From assembly GCA_018883185.1 (NCBI GenBank), contig VEQP01000002.1:62001-126000 (forward strand): a DNA stretch of 64,000 nucleotides, read 5' to 3'. Below, piece by piece: positions 9,568 through 17,764 of the stretch; the first letter of the stretch is position 1, and each line of letters opens with the position of its first letter. The notes beneath the pieces are model-generated. The model was given only the letters and a program-made list of their open reading frames with translations. It did no database searches and was not told where the DNA came from. Source of the stretch: Nevskiaceae bacterium (GTDB taxonomy: Bacteria > Pseudomonadota > Gammaproteobacteria > Steroidobacterales > Steroidobacteraceae). Both the position numbers and the translations under genes were made by a program.

Positions 9568-12105
9568 ATGATCAGAAGGATGGCGCCGAGTGCGCTGCTG
9601 GTTTCCGTGGCTGTGGTCACGGCCTTGGGCGGGCAGACCGTCATGGCACAGTCATCTTCGGCTAATGCCGGAGGTAGCCCTGCATTGCAGGAAGTGGTCG
9701 TCACGGCCCGCAAGCGCGAAGAGTCGCTGCAGGAAGTGCCGCTCGCAGTGACGGCGTTCTCGGCCGAGGACATCAGCAATCGTCAGGTCAACTCGCTCGA
9801 CGATATCGCCAAATTTGCGCCGGGCCTCGTGTTTTCCAAGTCCTTCGGTCGCTCGAATGAGCGTCCGGTGGTGCGTGGTCTCGCCAGCGTGCTCGCTGGC
9901 ACGAACGCCACCGTCGAAACCGGTGTGGCCTATTTCGTCGACGGTGTGTACTACCCGGGCGACATCCAGACTCTCGATATGGGCGAAGTGCAGCGTGTCG
10001 AGGTCATCCGTGGCCCGCAGAGCGCGCTGTACGGCCGTAACACTTACTCAGGTGCCATCAACTTCATCACGCGCCGTCCCGACGATGCACTGAAGAGTAG
10101 CGTCAGCGGCTCATTCGATGCGGACGAACGAGCGCTGTCGGGTCGTGTCAGCGGGCGCATGTCCGACTGGGTGTCTGGCAGTCTCGCGGCCCGTTACAAC
10201 AATTTCGATGGCCAGTGGAAGAACGAACTCACCGGCAAGACCATCGGTGGTGAGAGCAGCGTCTCGTTCAACGGCACGCTGAATGTGACGCCTAGCGAGA
10301 ATCTCGAGCTCAATCTGCGTGTCGCCCACAACCGCGACCGCGACGGGACGCGGCCGCTGTTTTTCATCTCGGGCGGCGATAATAATTGTTTCCCGGGCAC
10401 GCGCTCGCTCGGTTCCTACAACAGCACCTCGACCGATAATCGCAACCAGTACTACTGCGGTGAGGTCACGGCACGACCGATTTATTTGAACGATGCTCCG
10501 GTGACGCAGCCGATCACGCTGGTCAGCGGTATTCCGACCACGCTCAAGGTCTCGAGCACCGGCGGCGTGTACGACACGCGGCAGGGCGTGGCCTTCTCGG
10601 GCGTCAATCGCGACCTCGACCTCGTGCTGGCTTCATTGAGCTGGGATGTGATGGGCTCGGGTTACGTATTCAAGCTCAATGGCGGCAACCGATCGGACGA
10701 TCGTAAAACCGGCGCGGACTCCGACCACTCTGCCGTGAACATCATCGGTGCCAACATCAACGGCGTGCAGCCGGTGGCCACGGGTGCGAGTTCCGCGGTC
10801 GACAAGTACCGCGACTGGTCCGTTGAAGCGAAGATCGAATCGCCGCAGGATCAGCGTTTCCGCTGGTCGCTCGGTGCCTATCGTTTCGACTGGGAACAAA
10901 AGCAGTACCGCATCGATTTCGTCAGCCTGAACGGCCAAGACAACCCGGGTTCGATCTACACCATCGAAAACAACGCCGTGTTCGGTTCGGCCGAGTTCGA
11001 TATCACCGATCGTCTGTCAGCCTCGGTCGAAGTACGCCGCGCTACGGAGAAAAAAGGCCAGATCGACTATGTTGCTGCGCCCAATCTGCAGACCGGTCCG
11101 ACGACCATCAGCTACGACTCGCGCCTGCGTGGCAACGACACTTGGAAAGCCACCACGCCGCGTGTGACGGTGGACTTCAAGGCGACCGACGACATCACGC
11201 TGTACGCGAACTATGCCAAAGGCTACAAGCCGGGCGGTTTCAACGGCGCGGTGGCGCTCTCCAACGGCCGACCGCTCGATGAGAAGTTCGAGCAGGAAGA
11301 GTCGGTCAACTACGAGCTCGGCATGAAGTCCACCTGGATGGATCGTCGCCTGGTACTCAATATTGCTGCGTTCAAGATGGACGTGAAGCAGATCCAGCTC
11401 ACGACGCCGATCCAAAACAGCGCTACGGGTGCCGTCACCTCGATCTCGACCAACCAGGGCGATGGCAAGGTGCAGGGCTTCGAAATCGAGACGCGGTTCG
11501 CGGCCACAGACGAGCTCACACTCGGTCTCAACTACGGTCTGGCCGACACCGAGTTCACCAAGGGCTGTGACGACTTCCAGTTCCAGCTGACGAGCGGCGG
11601 CGGTGTTTTCAACCCCGCGAACCCGACCGACCCGGCGCGTAACCTCAACGGCAAGGGCGATTGCTCGATTGCCGGCAAGGAGTTTCCGCTGGCAGCGAAG
11701 CACACAGGCTCGGTCACGGCGGACTACGTGACGCCCGTGTTCGGTGGCGACTATCGCCTCTACGTCAACACCGACCTCTCCTACACCAGCAAGAAGTGGG
11801 TGCAGGTGCACAACGCGGCCTACACCGGTGCGGCGAAGCTGCTGGGTGCACGGATCGGTCTCGAGACCGACAACTGGCGGGTGGGTCTGTACGGTCGCAA
11901 CCTGACCAACGAAGACTCTTCACCGGGTGCGACGCGCTGGCTGCACTCCTACCTGATCGGTATCGCCTCGACCGCGGGTCCGGCGGCAACGCTCGATCCG
12001 GGTTTGCCGTCGACCGCCGTGGCAGCGTACTCGCTGCCGCGCGGTATCTTTGGCATCCTGCGGCGCGAGCGACAGGTGGGCATCGACTTCAGTTACAACT
12101 TCTGA
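9568..12105 (+). CDS. TonB-dependent outer membrane receptor
   Basis: An 845-residue TonB-dependent receptor. A signal peptide ending near TVMAQS is followed by a TonB-box-like EVVVTARKREESLQ, the plug domain (residues about 45-160, with VRGLAS and the RVEVIRGPQSALYGRNTYSGAINFITRRP block), a large beta-barrel and the terminal aromatic residue F. The ATG at 9568 has GGAGG at 9556-9560. Sequence style matches the sphingomonad/Steroidobacter group of receptors, often used for plant or aromatic compounds rather than siderophores, but the substrate is unknown. No adjacent ExbBD/TonB or catabolic gene explains it. It ends at a strong terminator. Confidence 0.92.
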   Translation: MIRRMAPSALLVSVAVVTALGGQTVMAQSSSANAGGSPALQEVVVTARKREESLQEVPLAVTAFSAEDISNRQVNSLDDIAKFAPGLVFSKSFGRSNERPVVRGLASVLAGTNATVETGVAYFVDGVYYPGDIQTLDMGEVQRVEVIRGPQSALYGRNTYSGAINFITRRPDDALKSSVSGSFDADERALSGRVSGRMSDWVSGSLAARYNNFDGQWKNELTGKTIGGESSVSFNGTLNVTPSENLELNLRVAHNRDRDGTRPLFFISGGDNNCFPGTRSLGSYNSTSTDNRNQYYCGEVTARPIYLNDAPVTQPITLVSGIPTTLKVSSTGGVYDTRQGVAFSGVNRDLDLVLASLSWDVMGSGYVFKLNGGNRSDDRKTGADSDHSAVNIIGANINGVQPVATGASSAVDKYRDWSVEAKIESPQDQRFRWSLGAYRFDWEQKQYRIDFVSLNGQDNPGSIYTIENNAVFGSAEFDITDRLSASVEVRRATEKKGQIDYVAAPNLQTGPTTISYDSRLRGNDTWKATTPRVTVDFKATDDITLYANYAKGYKPGGFNGAVALSNGRPLDEKFEQEESVNYELGMKSTWMDRRLVLNIAAFKMDVKQIQLTTPIQNSATGAVTSISTNQGDGKVQGFEIETRFAATDELTLGLNYGLADTEFTKGCDDFQFQLTSGGGVFNPANPTDPARNLNGKGDCSIAGKEFPLAAKHTGSVTADYVTPVFGGDYRLYVNTDLSYTSKKWVQVHNAAYTGAAKLLGARIGLETDNWRVGLYGRNLTNEDSSPGATRWLHSYLIGIASTAGPAATLDPGLPSTAVAAYSLPRGIFGILRRERQVGIDFSYNF

Positions 12106-12144
12106 GGCGATCTTTACTCGAAGCGGCGTCAGACCGCGCTAGCC

Positions 12145-12175
12145 AAGGCCCGACAGGTTACTGTCGGGCCTTTTT
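12145..12175 (+). terminator. Intrinsic terminator of the TonB-dependent receptor gene
   Basis: A perfect 12-bp stem (AAGGCCCGACAG at 12145-12156 pairing with 12161-12172) has a GTTA loop and runs into TTTTT at 12171-12175. The TAA stop of the convergent glycerophosphodiesterase gene lies exactly in the loop and first stem base (12158-12160 on the minus strand), so the terminator doubles as the end of that coding sequence. Confidence 0.92.
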
Positions 12176-13219
12176 CTTGAACGCGCTGACAGCGGTGTCC
12201 GGGTGATCGCTGAACACGGCATCGACGCCGAGTGCGGCAAAGGCCGCATATTCCGCACGCGGATCGCCTGCGTAGTCGGCCGCCAAGTGCATCGGCTCAT
12301 CGCGAAACGTCCACGGATGCACTTGCAGTCCCGCGGCATGGGCGAGTTCGACGAAGCGGCTGGCTGGCGTCAATCGACGTGTACGCTCGGTCGAATCATG
12401 GGGATCCGTTTCGCGGCTGCCGATGAGCATACGTTTCCACGGACCCACTGCGTCGGCGTACTCGGCGATCTTTGCGAACGAGGCCGGATCGTCGAAGTTC
12501 GTGGGCAGGGAGCCCTGTGGATACAGCCGACAGCCGCCCGTTGATCGCCATGGCTTCGGCGGCTTGAGACTGCCGTCCGGCTGCAAATCACCGCCCTCGA
12601 GCAGTTGCACGAGCGGGGCCCCCGTGCGCGAGCGCAGCCAGCGCAAGTTGCCCGATTCGAACGACTGGATGAATAACGGTGAGTCGCGGCGCGTCCAACC
12701 GACAATCTCCAGCATGGCAAGCAGCACGGGCTCTAGGGGCAAGCCCTGTTCACAGTGCCAGGTGGGGTGCTTGGTTTCAGGATAGATGCCGATGCGTCGG
12801 CCCGTACGTGCCGATTCGCTGCGTGCAAGATCGATGATCTCGGCGAAGGTCGGAATCGTGAACAATCCGTTGAAGGCTTGCGAGCGATCGGCTCGGGGTT
12901 GCACGGCGCGCAAGCTGCGCAGTTCCTGCAGCGTGAAATCGGTGGTGAACCAACCGGTGACCGAGACACCGTCGATCTCAGCCGTGCGTCGCCGTGCTGC
13001 GAACTCGTTGCGCTGCGCGACGTCCGTCGTCGCCGTAATGTCAGGCTCATGGCGCGCGACTAGATGTCCGTCACGGGTGGAAACGAGGTCGGGCTCGATG
13101 AAGTCGGCACCCATCTCGATGGCGAGTCGATACGACTCGAGCGTGTGTTCGGGCCGGTAGCCGGAGGCGCCTCGATGGGCGATGACGAGGGGGGCAGGGC
13201 GGCTCGTGCTATTGATCAT
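12158..13219 (-). CDS. Glycerophosphodiester phosphodiesterase
   Basis: A 353-residue GDPD-family TIM-barrel enzyme that hydrolyses glycerophosphodiesters to glycerol 3-phosphate and an alcohol. The hallmark N-terminus, LVIAHRGASGYRPEHT, carries the catalytic His and Arg. FIEPDLVSTRDGHLVARHEP gives the metal-binding Glu-Asp and the second His. PETKHP is the later conserved Glu/Lys motif. The length and the inserted Pro/Gly region resemble GlpQ more than UgpQ, but no signal peptide is seen, so a cytoplasmic location is likely. It overlaps the upstream GNAT gene by 4 bp and is the last gene of a three-gene leftward operon. Its stop codon lies in the receptor gene's terminator. Confidence 0.9.
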   Translation of the reverse strand: MINSTSRPAPLVIAHRGASGYRPEHTLESYRLAIEMGADFIEPDLVSTRDGHLVARHEPDITATTDVAQRNEFAARRRTAEIDGVSVTGWFTTDFTLQELRSLRAVQPRADRSQAFNGLFTIPTFAEIIDLARSESARTGRRIGIYPETKHPTWHCEQGLPLEPVLLAMLEIVGWTRRDSPLFIQSFESGNLRWLRSRTGAPLVQLLEGGDLQPDGSLKPPKPWRSTGGCRLYPQGSLPTNFDDPASFAKIAEYADAVGPWKRMLIGSRETDPHDSTERTRRLTPASRFVELAHAAGLQVHPWTFRDEPMHLAADYAGDPRAEYAAFAALGVDAVFSDHPDTAVSAFKKKARQ

Positions 13220-13785
13220 GGCGCAGAGTCCTCGGCAAAGACCTTTCGCAGTACAACGAAGCGCAGATCCGCACGCTTCGGTTCGCCGAAGCGCAGGTCG
13301 CCGTAGGGGAAGGGCGCCGTCTGGCCCGTACGACGGTAACCTCTGCGTTCGTACCACGCGATCAGTTCGTCACGCTGCTCGATCACTGTCATCTGCACGG
13401 CGCGTGCGCCCCAGGCTTGACGCACGTGCTGCTCTGCCGCTTCGAGCAACAGCCGACCACGACCTGCGCCTTGGCCTTGCGGGCGCACGGTCAGCATGCC
13501 GAGGTAGGCTTCATCGCCGCGTCGCTCGAGCTGCACGCAGCAGCTGGGACCGGTTGCATCCTCGTGCAGCAGCATGACTTGGGTGCCGTGTGCGGTGCCG
13601 TCGCGAATGAAGGCCTCCAGCGCAGCCACGTCCGTGCGCTGACCGCCGAGCAGGTCGGCTTCGGTGGTCCATCCCGCACGACTGCTGTCGCCTCGATACG
13701 CTGAGTTGACGAGTGCGCAGAGTGCCGTGGCGTCGGCAGCGGTTGCCACGCGTACTGCAAACGGCTCCAGATTGGAGGGACTCAA
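13216..13785 (-). CDS. GNAT-family N-acetyltransferase
   Basis: A 189-residue GCN5-related acetyltransferase. Motif A, the acetyl-CoA pyrophosphate loop, appears as LTVRPQGQGAGRGRLLLEAAEQ, following the LGML strand. AWYERRGYRRTGQTAPFP matches the C-terminal motif B of small-molecule or peptide acetyltransferases. The acceptor is not predictable. It overlaps the genes on both sides by 4 bp, so it is translationally coupled to the RCC-reductase-like gene before it and the phosphodiesterase after it. Relatives are often annotated as yhbS- or RimI-like, but the match is only general. Confidence 0.85.
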   Translation of the reverse strand: MSPSNLEPFAVRVATAADATALCALVNSAYRGDSSRAGWTTEADLLGGQRTDVAALEAFIRDGTAHGTQVMLLHEDATGPSCCVQLERRGDEAYLGMLTVRPQGQGAGRGRLLLEAAEQHVRQAWGARAVQMTVIEQRDELIAWYERRGYRRTGQTAPFPYGDLRFGEPKRADLRFVVLRKVFAEDSAP

Positions 13786-14612
13786 TCGGCAGCCACCTGA
13801 CCGTGGGTCGCGGCGATTTGCTCGACCCCGATGCGCAGCTCAAGTCGTCGTTGGAATTCTTCAGGCCCGAAGGCGCGCTGTGCGAGTACATTCATCGGGT
13901 CGGTTCGATAGCCGATTTCGCGCACGTAGTGATCGTAGTGCTGCTGCGCCAGGCGCTCCTCGCGCGGCAGCGGGTTGGCTTCGGCTTCATCCAGCCAACC
14001 AAACCATCGATCGATGAATTCCTTGAGGTAGGTCTCGCAGGTGGCGATGTTCTCCTCGGTCAAATCGCCCATCACGCTCGTGCACACTGGCGACATCAGG
14101 CCGCGCAGGTAGGTGCCATGACTCCAGTTCCAGGTGAAATTCGGCAGGCCGCGAAAGCGGATCGCGCTGGCGTTGGCAGGTTCGTAGTATTTGTTGACGT
14201 AGTCGAGGTTCATGCGCAGATCGACGCGCGGTGTGTAATCCGCATAGAAAAACAACTTCGGCACAGTGCCGAAGATCACCACGAGATGAGGCACTCGGTT
14301 CTGCTGTGACAAATACACCGTGGCATTCATATCGAGCAGGCTCGCCTTGCGATTGCCCAGCCACGAGTGCACCAGCCACTCGACTCGCGGCCCGCTCCAG
14401 GCGTTGAACGAACCTTCCATCGACTGATCAAGCGAGGTGAAGTACTCGTGTCCGTTCGTCGAGGGGTGACGCGTCACGGCGAAGCGCTGCTTGACGCGTT
14501 CGACGATGCCCGAGTGGATGCCCCAGCAGCGCTCCCAAGCTCGGCTGACATCGACGTTGGGTTGCTCGGCCAGGAATTCGGTGATGGTCTTGATATCGAG
14601 TTTGGTTGTCAT
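13782..14612 (-). CDS. Protein resembling red chlorophyll catabolite reductase (bilin-reductase fold)
   Basis: A 276-residue soluble protein without a signal peptide. The ATG at 14612 follows a GGGGG-type ribosome site; a longer reading upstream looks non-coding. The central part follows, motif by motif, my recollection of plant red chlorophyll catabolite reductases: a hydrophobic strand after VEWLVHSWLG, then PHLVVIFGTVPKLFFYADYT, PRVDLRMNLDYVNKYYEP, and YLRGLMSPV followed by a long helical tail with an AFGPEEFQ motif. That family belongs to the ferredoxin-dependent bilin reductase superfamily and reduces linear tetrapyrroles. This assignment is pattern-based and unproven. It is first in an operon with the GNAT and phosphodiesterase genes and divergent from the SDR gene. 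Confidence 0.5.
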   Translation of the reverse strand: MTTKLDIKTITEFLAEQPNVDVSRAWERCWGIHSGIVERVKQRFAVTRHPSTNGHEYFTSLDQSMEGSFNAWSGPRVEWLVHSWLGNRKASLLDMNATVYLSQQNRVPHLVVIFGTVPKLFFYADYTPRVDLRMNLDYVNKYYEPANASAIRFRGLPNFTWNWSHGTYLRGLMSPVCTSVMGDLTEENIATCETYLKEFIDRWFGWLDEAEANPLPREERLAQQHYDHYVREIGYRTDPMNVLAQRAFGPEEFQRRLELRIGVEQIAATHGQVAAD

Positions 14613-14772
14613 GCGGCCCCCTTGTTCGGATTGCACGTTAGCCCTGCGGCGGACTGCCGGGCAGCGCCTGACCGCAGTGTGTTCGAAGCGCGGTCGACGC
14701 GGACAGGGGATCGGCGACTCTGCTAGCCTGCAAGCAAGCGGTGCCCTTCGCATCCACGTGGAGTGCTTGTCC

Positions 14773-15807
14773 ATGACGCGTCCATCCCACATCGATCGCC
14801 GACGTTTTTTACAGGGTGCGGGGGCCGCGGCCACGTTGCCCTGGGTGACGTCCTGCGCTCAGCCGGGGTCGGGTGCACAGCGCCCACCCGGTGTGCCACT
14901 CGGGGCCTTCGATGGTGACAGCACGGCACTCGAGGTGACCGAGGGTATCAATCTCTCCGGCAAAACCGTACTCGTGACCGGTGCCACCTCGGGCCTTGGG
15001 CTCGAGACGATGCGGGTTCTCGCTCTGCGCGGCGCGCACGTCATCGGCACCGGCCGTACGCTCGAGAAAGCCAAGGCGGCCTGTGACGGCATCAACGGCC
15101 GCACCACGCCGGTGGCGCTCGAGCTCGAGCGCTGGGACACCGTGGTGTCGGCGAGCGAACTCATCCGCACGCTCGGTATGCCCATCGACATGCTGATCTG
15201 TAACGCCGGCATCATGGCGCTGCCCAAGCCCGAGCAGGTCTACGGCATCGAGAAGCATTTCGCGGTCAATCACCTCGGCCACTTTCTGCTCGTCAATCGG
15301 CTGCTGGACCAGCTCAAGGCAGCGCCGCAAGGCCGTGTGGTTGTTGTCTCGAGTCTCGGCTACAAGTGGGCGCCCACGGCCGGTATCGAGTTTGACAATC
15401 TCGCGGGAACGCGTGGCTATGAGCCCAACAAGATGTACGGTCAGTCGAAGCTGGCGAACGGCTTGTTCTCACTGGAGCTTGCGCGGCGCCTGCGTGCGGA
15501 AGGCTCTATGGCCACATCCAACTCCGTACACCCTGGCATCATCAATACCAATCTGGGGCGTCATTTCGATGCTTGGAAGCGTACGCTCTCGAAGCTGATC
15601 GGCTGGACCTTCATGAAATCGGTGGAGGCGGGTGCTGCAACGAGCTGCTACGTGGCGACGGCTCCGGCGCTCGCGTCTTCCTCAGGGCACTACTTCGAGG
15701 ATTGCAATCCCGTGGTGCCGGAGGCCGGCAAGCATATGGACGATCTCGCGCTCGCGGCGCGACTGTGGCAAAAGTCGACCGAACTGGTCGGGGAGTACCT
15801 TGGATGA
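14773..15807 (+). CDS. Short-chain dehydrogenase with Tat/lipoprotein-like leader
   Basis: A 344-residue protein. The N-terminus DRRRFLQGAGAAATLPWVTSCAQ looks like a twin-arginine leader with a possible lipobox cysteine at about residue 28. A classical-type SDR Rossmann domain follows from about residue 58: TGATSGLGLETM for nucleotide binding, NAG (CNAGIMAL), an active-site Ser region (VVSSLG) and YGQSK as the catalytic Tyr/Lys. It resembles the retinol-dehydrogenase/WW-oxidoreductase group. Exporting an NAD(P)-dependent enzyme is unusual: either the cofactor is carried folded through Tat or the leader is only an anchor. It overlaps the TPR gene by 4 bp (ATGA). Confidence 0.8.
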   Translation: MTRPSHIDRRRFLQGAGAAATLPWVTSCAQPGSGAQRPPGVPLGAFDGDSTALEVTEGINLSGKTVLVTGATSGLGLETMRVLALRGAHVIGTGRTLEKAKAACDGINGRTTPVALELERWDTVVSASELIRTLGMPIDMLICNAGIMALPKPEQVYGIEKHFAVNHLGHFLLVNRLLDQLKAAPQGRVVVVSSLGYKWAPTAGIEFDNLAGTRGYEPNKMYGQSKLANGLFSLELARRLRAEGSMATSNSVHPGIINTNLGRHFDAWKRTLSKLIGWTFMKSVEAGAATSCYVATAPALASSSGHYFEDCNPVVPEAGKHMDDLALAARLWQKSTELVGEYLG

Positions 15808-16538
15808 AAACCTTTGCACGTCTCCTTGGAGTGATTTCATTGGTTGTCTGCGCCGAGTTCGCGCTCGCCCAGGATGTCGCAACGGTGGCTGCACGGGCTC
15901 AGGCCGCGTACTTTGCGGGCAGCGCTGCCGAACTCATCAAACTTGGCGAGTCAATTGGCGCGTGGGCGAAATCGAGCAATTCCCGTGAGCAGTACGCGTA
16001 CGCTTTCGTGCAGTTCCGTGTGCTGCAGTTGTCGGTGATCGCCAAGCGCAAAGACGACGCCAGCAAGTCGGGAGACGCCTGCGTCAGCACGCTCGATGCG
16101 CTGCTCAAGCGCGAACCGAAGTCGGCTGAGGGGCATGCGCTGCAATCAGCTTGTTTCGGGTATCTCGCCAATCTCGGCGGTTTTGCGGCCATCCGCAACG
16201 GTTCGCGCAGCGGCAAGAGCATCGAGGCCGCCCTCGCCGTAGAGCCGCGCAATCCGCGCGTCGTGCTGGTCGATGGCTTCGGCGTCTACTTTCGTCCGAA
16301 GTTCGTCGGTGGTGACAAGGCCAAAGGTTGTCAGCGCTTCACTGAGGCGGCGGCCGGTTTCGAAGCCGCGCGCACTACGGGTGTCCCCTCATCGATGGGT
16401 ATCGACTGGGGTGCGGCCGAGGCCTACTACTGGGTCGGGCGCTGCGCCAAGGATGCCGGTGATGCCGCTGGCGCTCGTCGCGCGTTCGACAAGGCGCTAG
16501 GCATCGCACCGGATTTCGTCGCGGCTAAGCGCGGCTGA
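15804..16538 (+). CDS. Exported TPR-like protein of unknown function
   Basis: A 244-residue protein with a signal peptide (MKTFARLLGVISLVVCAEFALAQ). The rest is alpha-helical, with repeat-like units ending in TPR-style motifs, clearest at the C-terminus (AAEAYYWVGRCAKDAGDAAGARRAFDKALGIAPDF, about residues 205-240). A middle segment, GKSIEAALAVEPRNPRVVLVDG, also looks like a TPR helix pair. No catalytic motif is seen. It is translationally coupled to the Tat-signal SDR gene, so the two probably act together in the envelope. Function is unknown. Confidence 0.7.
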   Translation: MKTFARLLGVISLVVCAEFALAQDVATVAARAQAAYFAGSAAELIKLGESIGAWAKSSNSREQYAYAFVQFRVLQLSVIAKRKDDASKSGDACVSTLDALLKREPKSAEGHALQSACFGYLANLGGFAAIRNGSRSGKSIEAALAVEPRNPRVVLVDGFGVYFRPKFVGGDKAKGCQRFTEAAAGFEAARTTGVPSSMGIDWGAAEAYYWVGRCAKDAGDAAGARRAFDKALGIAPDFVAAKRG

Positions 16539-16560
16539 TGCGCGCGGCTGGCCCCGTCAC

Positions 16561-17025
16561 TTAGAACACGCCGGTTTCCAGCCCCGCGACCAGCGTCGCG
16601 CCGAGTTCTTCGCAGCGAGCCAGAGCCGTCGCGTCAGGCTCGCCGACGCAGAGCACGGGCGGCGCTACCGCCCGCCAGCGGTAGCCCGTGACGATGCGTT
16701 CGACCGCGGTGATCGTGCCGCTGCCGTCGTTGCCCGCACTGACCATCAGTCCATAAGGCCGACCCTCAGTTCGACCCTCGATCGGGTAAAAGCTGCGGTC
16801 GAAGAAATGCTTCAGTGCCCCCGACATGTAGCCGAAGTGCTCCGGGGTCGCAAGCAAAATACCCTGTGCCCAGAGCAGATCCTCCACACTCGCCTGCAGT
16901 GCCGGGCGCTCGCGAAGTTCAAAATTCTCGCCCGTAGCACGCACTCCAGCGACGGCGGCTGCGCAGAGGCGCTCGGTGCGCCCGCCGGGTTGACCGCCGT
17001 AGACGAGCAAAAGCGTGACGCTCAT
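16561..17025 (-). CDS. Flavodoxin-like NAD(P)H-dependent FMN reductase family protein
   Basis: A 154-residue flavodoxin-fold protein. The first strand and phosphate-binding loop read LLLVYGGQPGGRTERL. A second FMN-contact loop is LLATPEHFGYMSGALKHFFDR, the typical P-E-Y/H-x-G segment of NADPH-dependent FMN reductases (WrbA/ArsH/SsuE relatives). SAGNDGSGT could be the third loop. The ATG at 17025 overlaps the stop of the DUF2238 gene by 4 bp, so it is translated after that gene in a leftward pair. The substrate is unknown: quinone or flavin reduction is the family's usual role. Confidence 0.75.
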   Translation of the reverse strand: MSVTLLLVYGGQPGGRTERLCAAAVAGVRATGENFELRERPALQASVEDLLWAQGILLATPEHFGYMSGALKHFFDRSFYPIEGRTEGRPYGLMVSAGNDGSGTITAVERIVTGYRWRAVAPPVLCVGEPDATALARCEELGATLVAGLETGVF

Positions 17026-17654
17026 GGCAGCTCGTGGCCGCGGCTGCGGTTGCGCGCATAGATGATCAGCACCGCGATCAAAGCACCGATGCCGGCAAGG
17101 GCCATGTCGCGATGGGCATCCCACTCATCGCCTTGAGTGCCGAGGAACGCCGCCCCGAGGCCGCCACCAAAGACCACTGCCGCAGCCCATTCGAGCAGCT
17201 CGTAAAAGAGCGATGAGGACATGACCAGATCGAGCGGCAGGAAGTAGCTCCAGAAGCCGCGGACCCCAGCCATGCGCATCAGCAGCTCGCGCACCGGCAG
17301 CGCCAGCAGCAGGCCGTAACAGAAGTGCACCAGCCGATCGTAGTGGTTTCGGCTGAAGCCGAGTATGCCGTTCAGCGAGTCACCGGTGAGGTCCCGGAAG
17401 GCGGCATCGTATGGAACGAGCGAATAGGTGTAATGCGCGCCTACAGCATGCAGGCTCAAAAAAATCACCACCATGGTGTGCGAGGTCATCGACAGCGGTA
17501 CTTGCCGCCGGATCCCGTACATCAAGCCGAATCCGGCAAAGACCAAGGTGTTTTCCAGCAGCCACGTCGGCCGATCGACCGGGCTAATGGCAAGCACCAG
17601 CCAGAATACGGCGAACGCGCCGTACAGGAACATGAGTTGCTGGCGTCGGGTCAT
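17022..17654 (-). CDS. DUF2238 (YjdF-type) membrane protein
   Basis: A 210-residue inner-membrane protein with six or so helices. Features of the YjdF/DUF2238 family are the conserved NHYDRLVHFCYGLLLALPVRELL segment, the SSLFYELLEWAAA helix, and the TQGDEWDAHRDMALAGIGA block near the C-terminus with buried acidic residues. The family has no firmly known function. In E. coli the namesake is uncharacterised; a transport role is a guess. The downstream gene (flavodoxin-like) overlaps by 4 bp. The pair is divergent from the DUF5916 gene with about 110 bp between starts. Confidence 0.8.
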   Translation of the reverse strand: MTRRQQLMFLYGAFAVFWLVLAISPVDRPTWLLENTLVFAGFGLMYGIRRQVPLSMTSHTMVVIFLSLHAVGAHYTYSLVPYDAAFRDLTGDSLNGILGFSRNHYDRLVHFCYGLLLALPVRELLMRMAGVRGFWSYFLPLDLVMSSSLFYELLEWAAAVVFGGGLGAAFLGTQGDEWDAHRDMALAGIGALIAVLIIYARNRSRGHELP

Positions 17655-17764
17655 GGCACGGGTCAGTGTAGCGCGCTTCGGCGAGATGAACGCACTGTGG
17701 CCAATGCGTACGGAAAGACGCTCGCGGTCTGCCCGTCGGCAGCCTGCCGCACTATTCTTCGGTC

